From Pedobacter ginsenosidimutans (GTDB taxonomy: Bacteria; Bacteroidota; Bacteroidia; Sphingobacteriales; Sphingobacteriaceae), in contig NZ_LMZQ01000006.1 of assembly GCF_001442625.1 (NCBI RefSeq), forward strand, positions 246,384 through 310,383: DNA of 64,000 bases, in the 5' to 3' direction. Shown in pieces: positions 46,834 to 55,473 of this stretch. The notes under the pieces were generated by a model, which saw nothing but the letters and a program-made list of their open reading frames with translations, had not been told where the DNA came from and did no database searches. The position numbers and the translations under genes were made by a program. Positions within the stretch are counted from its first letter, which is position 1. Each line of letters begins with the position of its first letter.

Positions 46834-47670
46834 TTAAAACCAAAGTCTGCAAAAAACAGGTAAATGATCAGAATAATACCTTTTATCCTTACTATCAGTT
46901 AATACGGCGAATTTCTGCACCTTAAATCCTTTGTTTACAAAAATGTAGTCGATCCTGTTTTTCAGGTCACTGTTAAAATCAAAGCCATTAAAAGTGCCTG
47001 TTGGACCATATGGAGGCTCTACAGAAACATCTTTTGCATCGATAAGAAAAGATTTTATGGTAGCAATTGCTTCTGTTTCTGGCGTTACGTTTAAGTCGCC
47101 GGTAAAAACAACCGGTAGCGTTGGTGCAATCTGCTGTATTTTACTTTTAAGCAGTTTAGCTGATTCGATCCTGGCCTGAACACCAATATGATCGTAATGT
47201 GTATTAAAAACGATAAACTCTTTTTTATTCTGCTTATCGTACAATTTAACCCAGCTGCATATCCGGTTAAGTGCAGCATCCCAACCTTTTGATGGAACAT
47301 CCGGTGTCTCTGACAACCAAAAAGTTCCGCCATCTTTTTTAATGAACCTGTTTTTATCAAAATAAACAGCAGAAAATTCGCCCTTTCTTTTACCATCTTC
47401 ACGGCCAACACCCACTACATCGAAATTGGAATTCTCCAAAAGCGCATCAAACTGTTCGGGTAATGCTTCCTGTACACAAAGAATATCAGCATCATGAAAT
47501 TTCACCAGGGCCTTAATATTATCTTTCCGGTTAGGCCAGGCATTAACACCATCAGATGCTACATTTAAACGGATATTGTAAGTAATAATATTAATTGGGA
47601 CTGCCGTTTTTTGCGCAAATGCCATAACGGTTAACAAAAGAAAAACAGGGATGATTTTTAAAGTATTCAT
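46834..47670 (-). CDS. Exported endonuclease/exonuclease/phosphatase-family protein
   Basis: A 278-residue protein with signal peptide (IIPVFLLLTVMAFAQ). The DNase I/sphingomyelinase-like fold is shown by TYNIRLN, CVQEALPEQ (metal-binding Glu), FNTHYDHIG, FTGDLNVTPE and YSDHLPVF (catalytic His). The superfamily cleaves phosphodiesters in DNA, phosphoinositides or sphingomyelin. Export and linkage with an Lgt-like gene make a lipid substrate worth testing. The start is placed at the ATG at 47670; an upstream in-frame extension would precede the signal peptide with unlikely residues. Confidence 0.88.
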   Translation of the reverse strand: MNTLKIIPVFLLLTVMAFAQKTAVPINIITYNIRLNVASDGVNAWPNRKDNIKALVKFHDADILCVQEALPEQFDALLENSNFDVVGVGREDGKRKGEFSAVYFDKNRFIKKDGGTFWLSETPDVPSKGWDAALNRICSWVKLYDKQNKKEFIVFNTHYDHIGVQARIESAKLLKSKIQQIAPTLPVVFTGDLNVTPETEAIATIKSFLIDAKDVSVEPPYGPTGTFNGFDFNSDLKNRIDYIFVNKGFKVQKFAVLTDSKDKRYYSDHLPVFCRLWF

Positions 47671-47777
47671 AAATATAATTACACAATTTATTAATGCTGG
47701 GCCAGCGAGTAACACCTAATTTTAAGCCGCTATTATACTAATTTAAGGTTAATTGTACTTTAACAACCAAATATCTT

Positions 47778-48476
47778 TTAAATTAAATCTTCATCCCGAT
47801 AACTATAGTAACGGTTATTAGCAAAAATCAGGTGATCAACCACATACAGACTAAGCAAATTTCCAGAAGCAACCATATCCCTGGTCAATTTATCGTCGCT
47901 CTCACTAGGCTTTAAACTTCCTGAAGGATGGTTATGTGCCAATACGATATTTGCGGCATTGTTTTCCAAAGCTGTTTTAAAAATAATTTTCGGATCGGCT
48001 ACCGTACCTGCCTGGCCCCCTTTACTGATCAAAAATTTACCTATTACCCGGTTAGACCTGTTCAGGAGTAATATCCAGAACTCTTCGTGATTGAGATTAG
48101 CAAAAGTTTGATGTAAATATTTATAAACATCGTTAGAAGTAGTAACATGGGTAATGGCCTCTTCAGCAGTTTCCTTCCGCCTCAAACCAAGCTCAAGAGC
48201 GGCAATAATAGTTAATGCTTTGGCTTCTCCAATACCTCTAAACCTGGAAAGATCCAGAATAGAAGCTTTTCCCAGTTTTGTTAAATTGTTATCGTAAAAC
48301 GACAAAATCCTTTTACTTAAATCGACAGCGGTTTCATTTCTACTTCCCGAGCCAATTAAAATAGCAATCAGTTCGGCATCTGTTAAATGTCTTCGGCCAT
48401 GTAATAAAAGTTTTTCGCGCGGGCGATCTTCTTCAGCCCATAACTTTATACCTAGTTTCTGTTCGTAATTTTCCAT
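47778..48476 (-). CDS. radC: RadC family JAB/MPN-domain protein
   Basis: A 232-residue protein with an N-terminal helix-hairpin-helix region (RFRGIGEAKALTIIAALELG) and a C-terminal JAMM metalloprotease-like site (LAHNHPSGSLKPSESD). The old link to DNA repair is doubtful, and the cellular role is unknown. It follows rpsT but has its own transcription unit after the rpsT terminator. Confidence 0.94.
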   Translation of the reverse strand: MENYEQKLGIKLWAEEDRPREKLLLHGRRHLTDAELIAILIGSGSRNETAVDLSKRILSFYDNNLTKLGKASILDLSRFRGIGEAKALTIIAALELGLRRKETAEEAITHVTTSNDVYKYLHQTFANLNHEEFWILLLNRSNRVIGKFLISKGGQAGTVADPKIIFKTALENNAANIVLAHNHPSGSLKPSESDDKLTRDMVASGNLLSLYVVDHLIFANNRYYSYRDEDLI

Positions 48477-48487
48477 TTTTTTTAGAC

Positions 48488-48524
48488 AAAAAAAGGCATC
48501 CTAACTTTGGGTTAGGATGCCTTT
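48488..48524 (-). terminator. Rho-independent terminator after rpsT
   Basis: AAAGGCATCCTAAC pairs with GTTAGGATGCCTTT, and a T-run follows on the minus strand. Confidence 0.9.
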
Positions 48525-48547
48525 ACTAATATCGTAAAAAAATTGGC

Positions 48548-48802
48548 TTATTTTAAACCATTAACGAATTTCGTTAATTTTGATTTGTTATTAGCCGCTT
48601 TGTTTTTGTGGATAATATTCTTTTTAGCTAAACGATCTAACATAGAGATTACTTTAGGCAATAAATCAGATGCAGATTTTTTATCTTCTGCAGCACGTAA
48701 TCTTTTAATAAAGGTACGTGTAGTTTTTGCCTGATATCTGTTACGTAAACGTTTTGTTGCGTTTGCTCTAATTCTTTTTAATGAAGATTTATGATTTGCC
48801 AT
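48548..48802 (-). CDS. rpsT: 30S ribosomal protein S20
   Basis: A small helical 30S protein binding 16S rRNA helices 9 and 44. It has 84 residues, MANHKSSLKRIRANATKRLR at the N-terminus and the typical IHKNKAANNKSKLTKFVNGL at the C-terminus. It has its own promoter (48852-48883) and terminator. Confidence 0.97.
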   Translation of the reverse strand: MANHKSSLKRIRANATKRLRNRYQAKTTRTFIKRLRAAEDKKSASDLLPKVISMLDRLAKKNIIHKNKAANNKSKLTKFVNGLK

Positions 48803-48851
48803 TTCTATTTAGCCTTTTATTTTTCTTATTCGTTTCCTATAATTCGGGTTG

Positions 48852-48883
48852 CAAATATAGGATTAATGTTTTTAAATTACAAA
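48852..48883 (-). promoter_or_regulatory. Promoter for rpsT
   Basis: TATATTTG (48852-48859) is an exact TAnnTTTG match, and TTTG (48880-48883) lies 20 bases upstream. The start codon is about 50 bases downstream. Confidence 0.72.
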
Positions 48884-49043
48884 ACACTTTCAACTTTTTT
48901 TTCATTAAAATTGAACCCCATTTCCGAACTGCAAAAATACGTTAAAATTATTCATTATAAATACTTTAACTTAATTCAATAAAATTTCCTTTCCATTAAG
49001 AAAACAGGCTTAAAAATACTATTTTTGGGCAAAACGATTTTGA

Positions 49044-49622
49044 GTGAAAAAACGAATAGCCATCTTTGCATCAGGTTCTGGCTCCAATGCCCAAAAACTG
49101 ATGGAGCATTTTAAACGGAGTAATGAAATAGAAATATCTTTGGTATTAACCAACAATGCCGATGCCTATGTATTACAGCGGGCTGATAATTTCGAAATCC
49201 CCACTCATATTTTCGACAAAAACGAGTTCTATAAAACCGACGAAATAATAGACCTTCTCAAAAATCTTGAAATCGATTTTGTTGTGCTTGCGGGTTTTCT
49301 CTGGCTGATCCCTAAAAACCTGATCCATGCTTACCCCGGCAGAATTGTAAATATCCATCCGGCAATCCTTCCTAAATTTGGCGGTAAAGGCATGTATGGA
49401 GATCATGTACACAATGCCGTTATGGCCGCCGGCGAAACTGAAGGCGGAATAACCATTCATTATGTTAATGAAAACTATGATGAAGGTGAATATATTTATC
49501 AGGCCAGGTACAGAATAGACAAAAACGATAACCTGGAAATGGTAAAGTTTAAAGGTCAGCAGCTCGAACACCAGCATTACCCACGTATTGTAGAAACCAT
49601 TGTTAAAAAGATAAAAAAATAG
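49044..49622 (+). CDS. purN: Phosphoribosylglycinamide formyltransferase
   Basis: This enzyme formylates GAR using 10-formyl-THF in purine synthesis. It has 192 residues with GTG start (MKKRIAIFASGSGSNAQKLM), the phosphate-binding GSGSN motif, the catalytic NIHPAILPKFGG segment (Asn-His) and HYVNENYDEGEYIYQ (catalytic Asp). The length is typical. TATTTTTG at 49020-49027 fits the minus-7 element but would leave a very short leader. Confidence 0.97.
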   Translation: MKKRIAIFASGSGSNAQKLMEHFKRSNEIEISLVLTNNADAYVLQRADNFEIPTHIFDKNEFYKTDEIIDLLKNLEIDFVVLAGFLWLIPKNLIHAYPGRIVNIHPAILPKFGGKGMYGDHVHNAVMAAGETEGGITIHYVNENYDEGEYIYQARYRIDKNDNLEMVKFKGQQLEHQHYPRIVETIVKKIKK

Positions 49623-49651
49623 CTTTTATATAAGATTCTCCATCTCACAAA

Positions 49652-51055
49652 TTATATAGATTGTTTGTTTGCTTTTGGTGTCAAAGCCAATAAAACACTT
49701 ACAATAATGAGGAAGCCTATATTTAATAATGTTGCCCATCGGTAAGCAACCGGAAATAATGTTAATACAGGTGGATTATCCAGGTGCTGAAAAAAAACGC
49801 CTCCCACTACTGCAACCCCTATAGCTACCGAGATCTGCTGCAGGGTTAAATAAATGCCCGATGAGGCACCTAACATATCTTCAGGAATACTTTTTAAAGA
49901 TATAGTCATTAATGAAGGTAGAATTGTACCACAGCCAACCCCATAAACAAACAATATAATGGTAATTTGCCATTGAAGGGCATCAGGTGAATTAAATATA
50001 ATTAGGTGAAAAACGAGTGCCACAATCATAATAACCGATCCGAACAGCGATACATATTTACCATAACGGGTTACCCGGCTTGCAAAAAACATGGATGCGA
50101 GCACGTAACCCATTCCCTGGCAAACAAAGTAGATTCCGGTATAGACGGAACTAATGCCCATCCCGTTTTGTAAGTAAACGGTATTGATCAAAAAGTAAGA
50201 ATCCTGAACAAGATAATAAAATAGCGAAATTAAAAGCCCTATCCTGAAATCGAAATTCTTAAACACCTTTATATTGAGCAAAGGATTTTTCCCCAAGCTT
50301 TTGCTTAACCACTGATGATAAATAAAAGCAAGTAACAAAACTACCGATAGTATTAACAAGGCAATACTCCAAACTGGCCAATTCAACTCCCTCCCCCTGA
50401 TAAGCGGATAAATAAATGCCGTTAAAGTTAACATCAGCAACAAGCTTCCGGTAAAATCAAATTTCTCAGCGATTTTTACCTGCGACTCTTTAAGGTATTT
50501 AAAGCCCAATACAACAGCAATTAGCCCGATAGGCACATTTATCAAAAAAATCAAACGCCAGCCTTGTGAAATAATTTCCAGATCAGGGATTAAGCCCCCT
50601 AAAAACTGACCAACAACAGAGGCAATGCCCGCAACACTACCATACACGCCGAGCACTTTTACCCTTTCTTTAGGATCAGGAAATAAATCCGGGATAAAAG
50701 ACATTCCTTGCGGAACCATAAAAGCAGCACTTATTCCCTGAATAAACCTGGCAATGTTTAGCTGGGTTGCCGATTGTGAAAACCCACAAACAAAAGAAGC
50801 AGTTGTAAAGACCAACATCCCGGTAAAAAAAACCTTTTTCTTTCCGAAATATTCACCTGCCCGCCCACCAGTAACAAGGAAGGAAGCGTAGCCCACAATA
50901 TACATTACGATTACAAACTGCATATCGGCATCGGTGCCTTTAATACCAGATTTGATGGCAGGAAGCGCCACATTTACAATGAACAGATCCAGCACAGATA
51001 AAAATATGGCCGAACACACAATTAACAACAGAAACCACCTTTGATTTTTTTTCAT
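49652..51055 (-). CDS. MFS drug/solute exporter (DHA2-like)
   Basis: A 467-residue polytopic membrane protein starting at MKKNQRWFLLLIVCSAIFLS, with motif A-type GRAGEYFGKKKVFFTG and motif C-type NIARFIQGISAAFMVPQG, plus about 14 hydrophobic segments, as in the DHA2 drug:proton antiporters (EmrB/QacA group). The reading frame extends 18 codons upstream without a sensible start region. It is divergent from an HxlR regulator with an 82-base shared promoter region, so the regulator probably controls it. The substrate is unknown. Confidence 0.9.
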   Translation of the reverse strand: MKKNQRWFLLLIVCSAIFLSVLDLFIVNVALPAIKSGIKGTDADMQFVIVMYIVGYASFLVTGGRAGEYFGKKKVFFTGMLVFTTASFVCGFSQSATQLNIARFIQGISAAFMVPQGMSFIPDLFPDPKERVKVLGVYGSVAGIASVVGQFLGGLIPDLEIISQGWRLIFLINVPIGLIAVVLGFKYLKESQVKIAEKFDFTGSLLLMLTLTAFIYPLIRGRELNWPVWSIALLILSVVLLLAFIYHQWLSKSLGKNPLLNIKVFKNFDFRIGLLISLFYYLVQDSYFLINTVYLQNGMGISSVYTGIYFVCQGMGYVLASMFFASRVTRYGKYVSLFGSVIMIVALVFHLIIFNSPDALQWQITIILFVYGVGCGTILPSLMTISLKSIPEDMLGASSGIYLTLQQISVAIGVAVVGGVFFQHLDNPPVLTLFPVAYRWATLLNIGFLIIVSVLLALTPKANKQSI

Positions 51056-51137
51056 AGCCTTGCTTTTCTTATATTTAAAATTTAAAGTAAGAAAACGCTT
51101 TACTGGCAATCAAGTAGTCTTATAAACCGTACCAAGT
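51056..51137. promoter_or_regulatory. Shared promoter/operator region of MFS gene and HxlR regulator
   Basis: GTACCAAGTATGC at 51128-51140 and AGTACCAATAATG at 51145-51158 are direct repeats of TACCAA at the regulator start. TACTGGCA and AAGTAG words precede them. HxlR proteins bind short symmetric or direct operators between divergent genes, so these are candidates only. Confidence 0.4.
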
Positions 51138-51509
51138 ATGCAAAACAGTACCAATAATGAATATAAAGCAGTTACAAATGGAGAAAATCAGGATTTATTT
51201 TTAAATGACTCCCCATTGACAGGTGTTTTTAAGGTGATTGGGGGTAAATGGAAAATTATGCTCATTAAAGCTATTGCAGCACAATGTCCTAAAAGGTTCG
51301 GCGAGCTTAAGCGCGAGATGAATTTCTTAAGCCAGGGTACGCTCACTACACAACTTAAAGAAATGGAACGCGATGGCCTTATCCTCCGCGAAGCTTTTGC
51401 AGAATCTCCACCACGCGTAGAGTATAAACTAACCAGTGTAGGTAAAAGCCTCCTTCCGGTAGTAGCCGTTTTAGAAGATTGGTGGAACACCTTCCAGGCA
51501 AACAAATAG
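51138..51509 (+). CDS. HxlR-family transcriptional regulator
   Basis: A 123-residue winged-helix regulator. HxlR features are SPLTGVFKVIGGKWKIMLIK at the start, PKRFGELKREM with QGTLTTQLKEMERDGLILRE as the recognition region, and VEYKLTSVGKSLLPV as the wing. The usual N-terminal cysteine for redox or electrophile sensing is not evident before the DNA-binding core; C at about 52 (AAQCPKRF) is the only candidate. It is divergent from the MFS gene. Confidence 0.93.
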   Translation: MQNSTNNEYKAVTNGENQDLFLNDSPLTGVFKVIGGKWKIMLIKAIAAQCPKRFGELKREMNFLSQGTLTTQLKEMERDGLILREAFAESPPRVEYKLTSVGKSLLPVVAVLEDWWNTFQANK

Positions 51510-51671
51510 CAACACATATAAAGTAACTGGGCACCCATTTAGCGCCAATATTACCTTCATAAATAAAGCTTAAAAATGCTGCTGGAAAAGAAAAAATACC
51601 CAACAAATAAAAATATATAAATTATTTCATTTTTATTGGATTCTGCGCCTAAATAAATGCCTCTGTTTTAC

Positions 51672-51679
51672 TACCTTTG
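51672..51679 (+). promoter_or_regulatory. Minus-7 promoter element for purH
   Basis: TACCTTTG is an exact TAnnTTTG match, about 21 bases upstream of the ATG at 51701. A minus-33 TTG at the right spacing was not found. It supports the downstream start for purH. Confidence 0.5.
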
Positions 51680-51700
51680 CGGCTCAAAATTTTCAGTAGA

Positions 51701-53227
51701 ATGAGTCAATCCATTAAAATCAAAAACGCTTTAATCTCAGTATATTATAAAGATGGTTTGGAGCCATTGGTAAAATTATTGGCCGCGCAAGGGGTACAGT
51801 TATTTTCTACCGGTGGAACAGAACAGTTCATCAAAGATTTAAACCTTCCTGTTACAGCGGTTGAAGATTTAACAGGTTATCCATCTATTTTGGGCGGACG
51901 TGTTAAAACCTTACACCCAAAAGTATTTGGCGGAATTTTAAACCGTAGAGCATTAGCTGGCGACCAGGAGCAGATTGCTGAATATGAAATCCCTGAAATT
52001 GATTTGGTTATTGTTGACTTATACCCTTTTGAAGAAACCGTAAAAGCAGGCGGAACACCGGAAGAAATTATCGAGAAAATCGATATCGGTGGTATTTCCT
52101 TAATCCGTGCAGCTGCGAAAAACTTCAACGATGTGGTGATTATTGCATCTAAAAACGACTATCCTACTTTACAAGCCCAATTAGAAGCACAAAATGGTGA
52201 AACTACTTTAGCACAACGTAAATCGTTCGCTAAAACAGCTTTCCACACTTCTTCACACTACGATACTGCAATATTTAATTACTTCAACACAGAAGAACCG
52301 CTTGATGTTTTCAAACAAAGTGTAACAGAAGCTAAAACTTTACGTTATGGCGAAAACCCTCATCAAGGTGGTGTATTTTATGGCGATTTAGATGCGATGT
52401 TTACCAAACTTAACGGTAAAGAGCTTTCATATAACAACCTGGTTGATGTAGATGCAGCTGTTGCGTTGATCGACGAATTTGAGGAGCCAACTTTTGCAAT
52501 CTTAAAACATACAAACGCTTGTGGTATTGCTTCCCGCCCTACTGTTAAACAAGCCTGGATTGATGCCTTAGCCTGTGATCCGGTTTCTGCTTTTGGTGGT
52601 GTATTGATTACCAATGTTGCGGTAGATTTAGAAACGGCCCAGGAAATCAACAATCTTTTCTTTGAAGTGTTAATTGCTCCTTCTTACCAAGCAGAAGCGA
52701 TTGAGTTATTCAGCAAAAAGAAAAACCGCGTTATTTTACAACGTAACGAGGTTGAGTTGAGCAAAAAACAATTTAAAACCTTATTAAACGGTGTAATTGA
52801 GCAGGATAAAGATTTAATTATCGAAGGTCCTGAACAAATGACAACCGTAACGGATAAAGCACCAACTGCACAAGAGTTAAAAGACTTATTCTTTGCCAAT
52901 AAAATTGTAAAACACACCAAATCGAACACCATTGTTTTAGTTAAGGATGATGTTTTAATTGCAAGCGGCGTTGGTCAAACTTCACGTGTTGATGCCTTGA
53001 GACAAGCGATTGAAAAAGCAGCCTCTTTCGGATTCAGTGTTAAAGGTGCAGCGATGGCATCTGATGCTTTCTTCCCTTTCCCTGATTGTGTTGAAATTGC
53101 TGCCGAAGCCGGAATTACAGCTGTTCTGCAACCAGGTGGATCGATTAAAGATGCTGATTCTGTTGCTAAAGCAAACGAAAAAGGTATTGCAATGGTAACT
53201 ACGGGGGTAAGACATTTTAAACACTAG
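51701..53227 (+). CDS. purH: Bifunctional AICAR formyltransferase / IMP cyclohydrolase
   Basis: This enzyme catalyses the last two steps of IMP synthesis. It has 508 residues: N-terminal MGS-like cyclohydrolase domain (FSTGGTEQFI, LGGRVKTLHPKVFGGIL) and C-terminal AICAR transformylase domain (LRYGENPHQGG, ILKHTNACGIA, FFPFPDCVEIAAEAG). I use the ATG at 51701 (MSQSIKIKNALIS); the longer frame from 51677 overlaps the promoter. Neighbouring purN is on the same strand 2 kb upstream, separated by the MFS/HxlR pair. Confidence 0.97.
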   Translation: MSQSIKIKNALISVYYKDGLEPLVKLLAAQGVQLFSTGGTEQFIKDLNLPVTAVEDLTGYPSILGGRVKTLHPKVFGGILNRRALAGDQEQIAEYEIPEIDLVIVDLYPFEETVKAGGTPEEIIEKIDIGGISLIRAAAKNFNDVVIIASKNDYPTLQAQLEAQNGETTLAQRKSFAKTAFHTSSHYDTAIFNYFNTEEPLDVFKQSVTEAKTLRYGENPHQGGVFYGDLDAMFTKLNGKELSYNNLVDVDAAVALIDEFEEPTFAILKHTNACGIASRPTVKQAWIDALACDPVSAFGGVLITNVAVDLETAQEINNLFFEVLIAPSYQAEAIELFSKKKNRVILQRNEVELSKKQFKTLLNGVIEQDKDLIIEGPEQMTTVTDKAPTAQELKDLFFANKIVKHTKSNTIVLVKDDVLIASGVGQTSRVDALRQAIEKAASFGFSVKGAAMASDAFFPFPDCVEIAAEAGITAVLQPGGSIKDADSVAKANEKGIAMVTTGVRHFKH

Positions 53228-53228
53228 A

Positions 53229-53265
53229 AAGGTAGAAGGTTGAGGGTTTAGAGGTGGAAGGTTAT
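53229..53265 (+). repeat. GGTAGAAGG / GGGTTTAG repeat words after purH
   Basis: Words AGGTAGAAGGTTGAGGGTTT and AGAGGTGGAAGG directly follow the purH stop. They are the plus-strand version of the words at 24149-24219, and an ATGCAT follows in both places. Confidence 0.65.
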
Positions 53266-53274
53266 GCATTATGC

Positions 53275-53332
53275 CGTAATTGCGAGGCACGAAGCAATCT
53301 TACGTATTACTATAGTAGATTACTTTGTTTCT
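53275..53332. repeat. Decayed inverted-repeat element (GCGAGGCACGAAGCAATC type)
   Basis: Left arm GCGAGGCACGAAGCAATCTT faces right arm AGATTACTTTGTTTCTTG, about two-thirds complementary. Most differences are transitions, as expected of decay. Such elements are spread through Bacteroidota intergenic DNA. Confidence 0.6.
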
Positions 53333-53490
53333 TGTATTATAAATTAACCTAAGCAATAGTAAGACTGCTTTAACCTAAGAATTACCGGTTTTTATTTTCT
53401 GAACATTTTAATTGCCTTAAAAACAATTTAATAACTGAAGAAAATAAAACTTAAAACAATAAAAAAGCTATTTTTACATTAGGAATAGTA

Positions 53491-53498
53491 TAGATTTG
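53491..53498 (+). promoter_or_regulatory. Minus-7 promoter element for the mreB operon
   Basis: TAGATTTG matches TAnnTTTG, 27 bases before the mreB start. No clear TTG at minus 33. Confidence 0.45.
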
Positions 53499-53525
53499 AT
53501 AAAATAAAGAAAACATACCTTATAC

Positions 53526-54548
53526 ATGGGATTATTTAACTGGTTTACGCAAGAAGTTGCCATCGATTTAGGCACTGCGAATACCCTGATTATACATAAC
53601 GACAAAGTAGTTGTAGATGAGCCATCTATCGTTGCTTTCGATCGTACTACAAACAAAGTCATTGCTATAGGTCGTCAGGCAATGCAAATGGAGGGTAAAA
53701 CCCACGATAATATTAAAACCGTTCGTCCATTAAAGGATGGTGTTATTGCCGATTTCAACGCTGCTGAAGCGATGATTAAAGGCATGATCCGTATGCTTAA
53801 TGGCGGTAAAGGCTGGATGTTCCCTTCTTTACGTATGGTAATCTGTATTCCATCTGGTATTACTGAAGTAGAAAAACGTGCTGTACGCGATTCAGCTGAA
53901 ATTGCCGGTGCAAAAGAGGTATACTTAATTCATGAGCCAATGGCCGCTGCTGTGGGTATCGGGATTGATGTAGAAGAGCCAATGGGTAACATGATTATCG
54001 ATATAGGTGGAGGTACAACCGAAATTGCGGTTATCGCTTTATCAGGTATCGTGTGCGATCAATCTATCCGCGTTGCGGGAGATAACTTCGACTCTGATAT
54101 TGTAAACTACATCCGCCGTCAGCACAATATTATGATTGGTGACCGTACCGCTGAAAAAATTAAAATTGAAGTTGGTGCAGCTTTACCTGAATTACAGGAT
54201 GCTCCTGCCGATTTCGCAGTTCAAGGTCGCGATTTAATGACTGGTGTACCAAAGCAGATTACTGTGTCTTATACTGAAATTGCCCACTGTTTAGATAAAT
54301 CGATCTCTAAAATTGAAGAAGCAATTTTAAAAGCTTTAGAGATTACCCCTCCAGAGCTTTCAGCAGATATTTACCAAACTGGTATTTATTTAACTGGTGG
54401 TGGTGCATTGTTAAGAGGTTTAGATAAGCGTGTAGCTGCTAAAACCAAATTACCCGTTCATGTTGCAGAAGATCCGCTTCGTGCAGTAGTTCGTGGAACC
54501 GGCATCGCCCTTAAAAACATTGGCGGATATAAATTCTTAATGCAATAA
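53526..54548 (+). CDS. mreB: Rod shape-determining protein MreB
   Basis: A bacterial actin that forms membrane-associated filaments guiding the elongasome. It has 340 residues: amphipathic start MGLFNWFTQEVAIDLGTANT with phosphate-1 loop, IDIGGGTTEIAVIAL phosphate-2 loop, and LTGGGALLRGLDKR adenosine motif. First of the mreB-mreC-mreD-mrdA-rodA operon. Confidence 0.98.
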   Translation: MGLFNWFTQEVAIDLGTANTLIIHNDKVVVDEPSIVAFDRTTNKVIAIGRQAMQMEGKTHDNIKTVRPLKDGVIADFNAAEAMIKGMIRMLNGGKGWMFPSLRMVICIPSGITEVEKRAVRDSAEIAGAKEVYLIHEPMAAAVGIGIDVEEPMGNMIIDIGGGTTEIAVIALSGIVCDQSIRVAGDNFDSDIVNYIRRQHNIMIGDRTAEKIKIEVGAALPELQDAPADFAVQGRDLMTGVPKQITVSYTEIAHCLDKSISKIEEAILKALEITPPELSADIYQTGIYLTGGGALLRGLDKRVAAKTKLPVHVAEDPLRAVVRGTGIALKNIGGYKFLMQ

Positions 54549-54557
54549 CCCAGATTT

Positions 54558-54625
54558 GGGATAAGAGATGTGAGATTTGAGACTAATTATCCAAACTCAT
54601 ATCTCATATCTCAGGTCTCATATCC
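54558..54625. repeat. Repeat-word hairpin between mreB and mreC
   Basis: TGAGATTTGAGA-type words on the left (54558-54582) face ATCTCATATCTCA-type words on the right, ending at 54625. Outer 25-base arms match at 21 positions, around a centre with AATTATCCA. It sits inside a five-gene operon of cell-shape genes and has no T-run. The centre resembles that of the rpoB-rpoC hairpin (ATAATCCA). Confidence 0.75.
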
Positions 54626-54633
54626 CATGAGCA

Positions 54634-55473
54634 ATGCGTAACCTTTGGATTTTCATCAGCAGATACAACGCATTTTTCTTATTTATCATTTTTTTTATCG
54701 TAGGGATTTATCTAACGGTGAAAAACAACTCCTATCAGCGTAGTGTAACTTTAAACTCAAGCAATGAGGTAGTGGGTACCGCATACGAAAGGTTAAATGT
54801 TTTTAAACGATACTTAAACCTCGGTATGGTTAACGATAGCCTTGCAGCCGAAAATGCCAAGCTTAAAAGCCAGTTACTGGGATTAACTACGGTAGATACG
54901 ACCAAAGATGTTAAAGTGGTAGATACGGTTACCAATCAACAATACACTTATTTGGCTGCCAAAGTGGTTAAAAATTCGATCACTTTACGCAACAACGTAA
55001 TGACCATTAATAAAGGCACTGTTGACGGCATTAAAAGTGGCATGGCCGTTATCGCGCCTCAACGCGGAGTGGTCGGTTTTATCCGTGATGTTTCTGCACA
55101 TTTGGCAACCATACAATCGCTATTGCATAAAGACACCAAAATAAGTGTGACTTTAAAAAAGAATAATGCCTTGGGCTCGTTGGTTTGGGGCGACGGAAAT
55201 TTTGACATCAAAAAAGCCTTTGTTAAAGAGGTGCCGAACCACATCAAAATGTATGTGGGCGATACCGTTGTTACCTCGGGTTACGGGTCCTTTCCTGCAG
55301 GAATCTTGGTTGGAAAAATCATTAAGCCTAATGTAGCCACCAATGATAATTTCTTATCAGGAGAATTAAATTTATTTACAGATTTTAGCACATTGCAATA
55401 TGTATATGTGGTTAAAGATAAAAAAGCCGAAGAGCAAAAGGCTTTGGAAAGCTTAGTTAAACCGAATGAATAG
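54634..55473 (+). CDS. mreC: Rod shape-determining protein MreC
   Basis: A periplasmic scaffold of the elongasome that activates PBP2. It has 279 residues: one N-terminal membrane helix (FFLFIIFFIVGIYLTV), coiled coil (RLNVFKRYLNLGMVNDSLAA), then a beta-barrel core with VVGFIRDVSAHLATIQSLLH and VTSGYGSFPAGILVGKI. It overlaps mreD by eight bases. Confidence 0.95.
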   Translation: MRNLWIFISRYNAFFLFIIFFIVGIYLTVKNNSYQRSVTLNSSNEVVGTAYERLNVFKRYLNLGMVNDSLAAENAKLKSQLLGLTTVDTTKDVKVVDTVTNQQYTYLAAKVVKNSITLRNNVMTINKGTVDGIKSGMAVIAPQRGVVGFIRDVSAHLATIQSLLHKDTKISVTLKKNNALGSLVWGDGNFDIKKAFVKEVPNHIKMYVGDTVVTSGYGSFPAGILVGKIIKPNVATNDNFLSGELNLFTDFSTLQYVYVVKDKKAEEQKALESLVKPNE

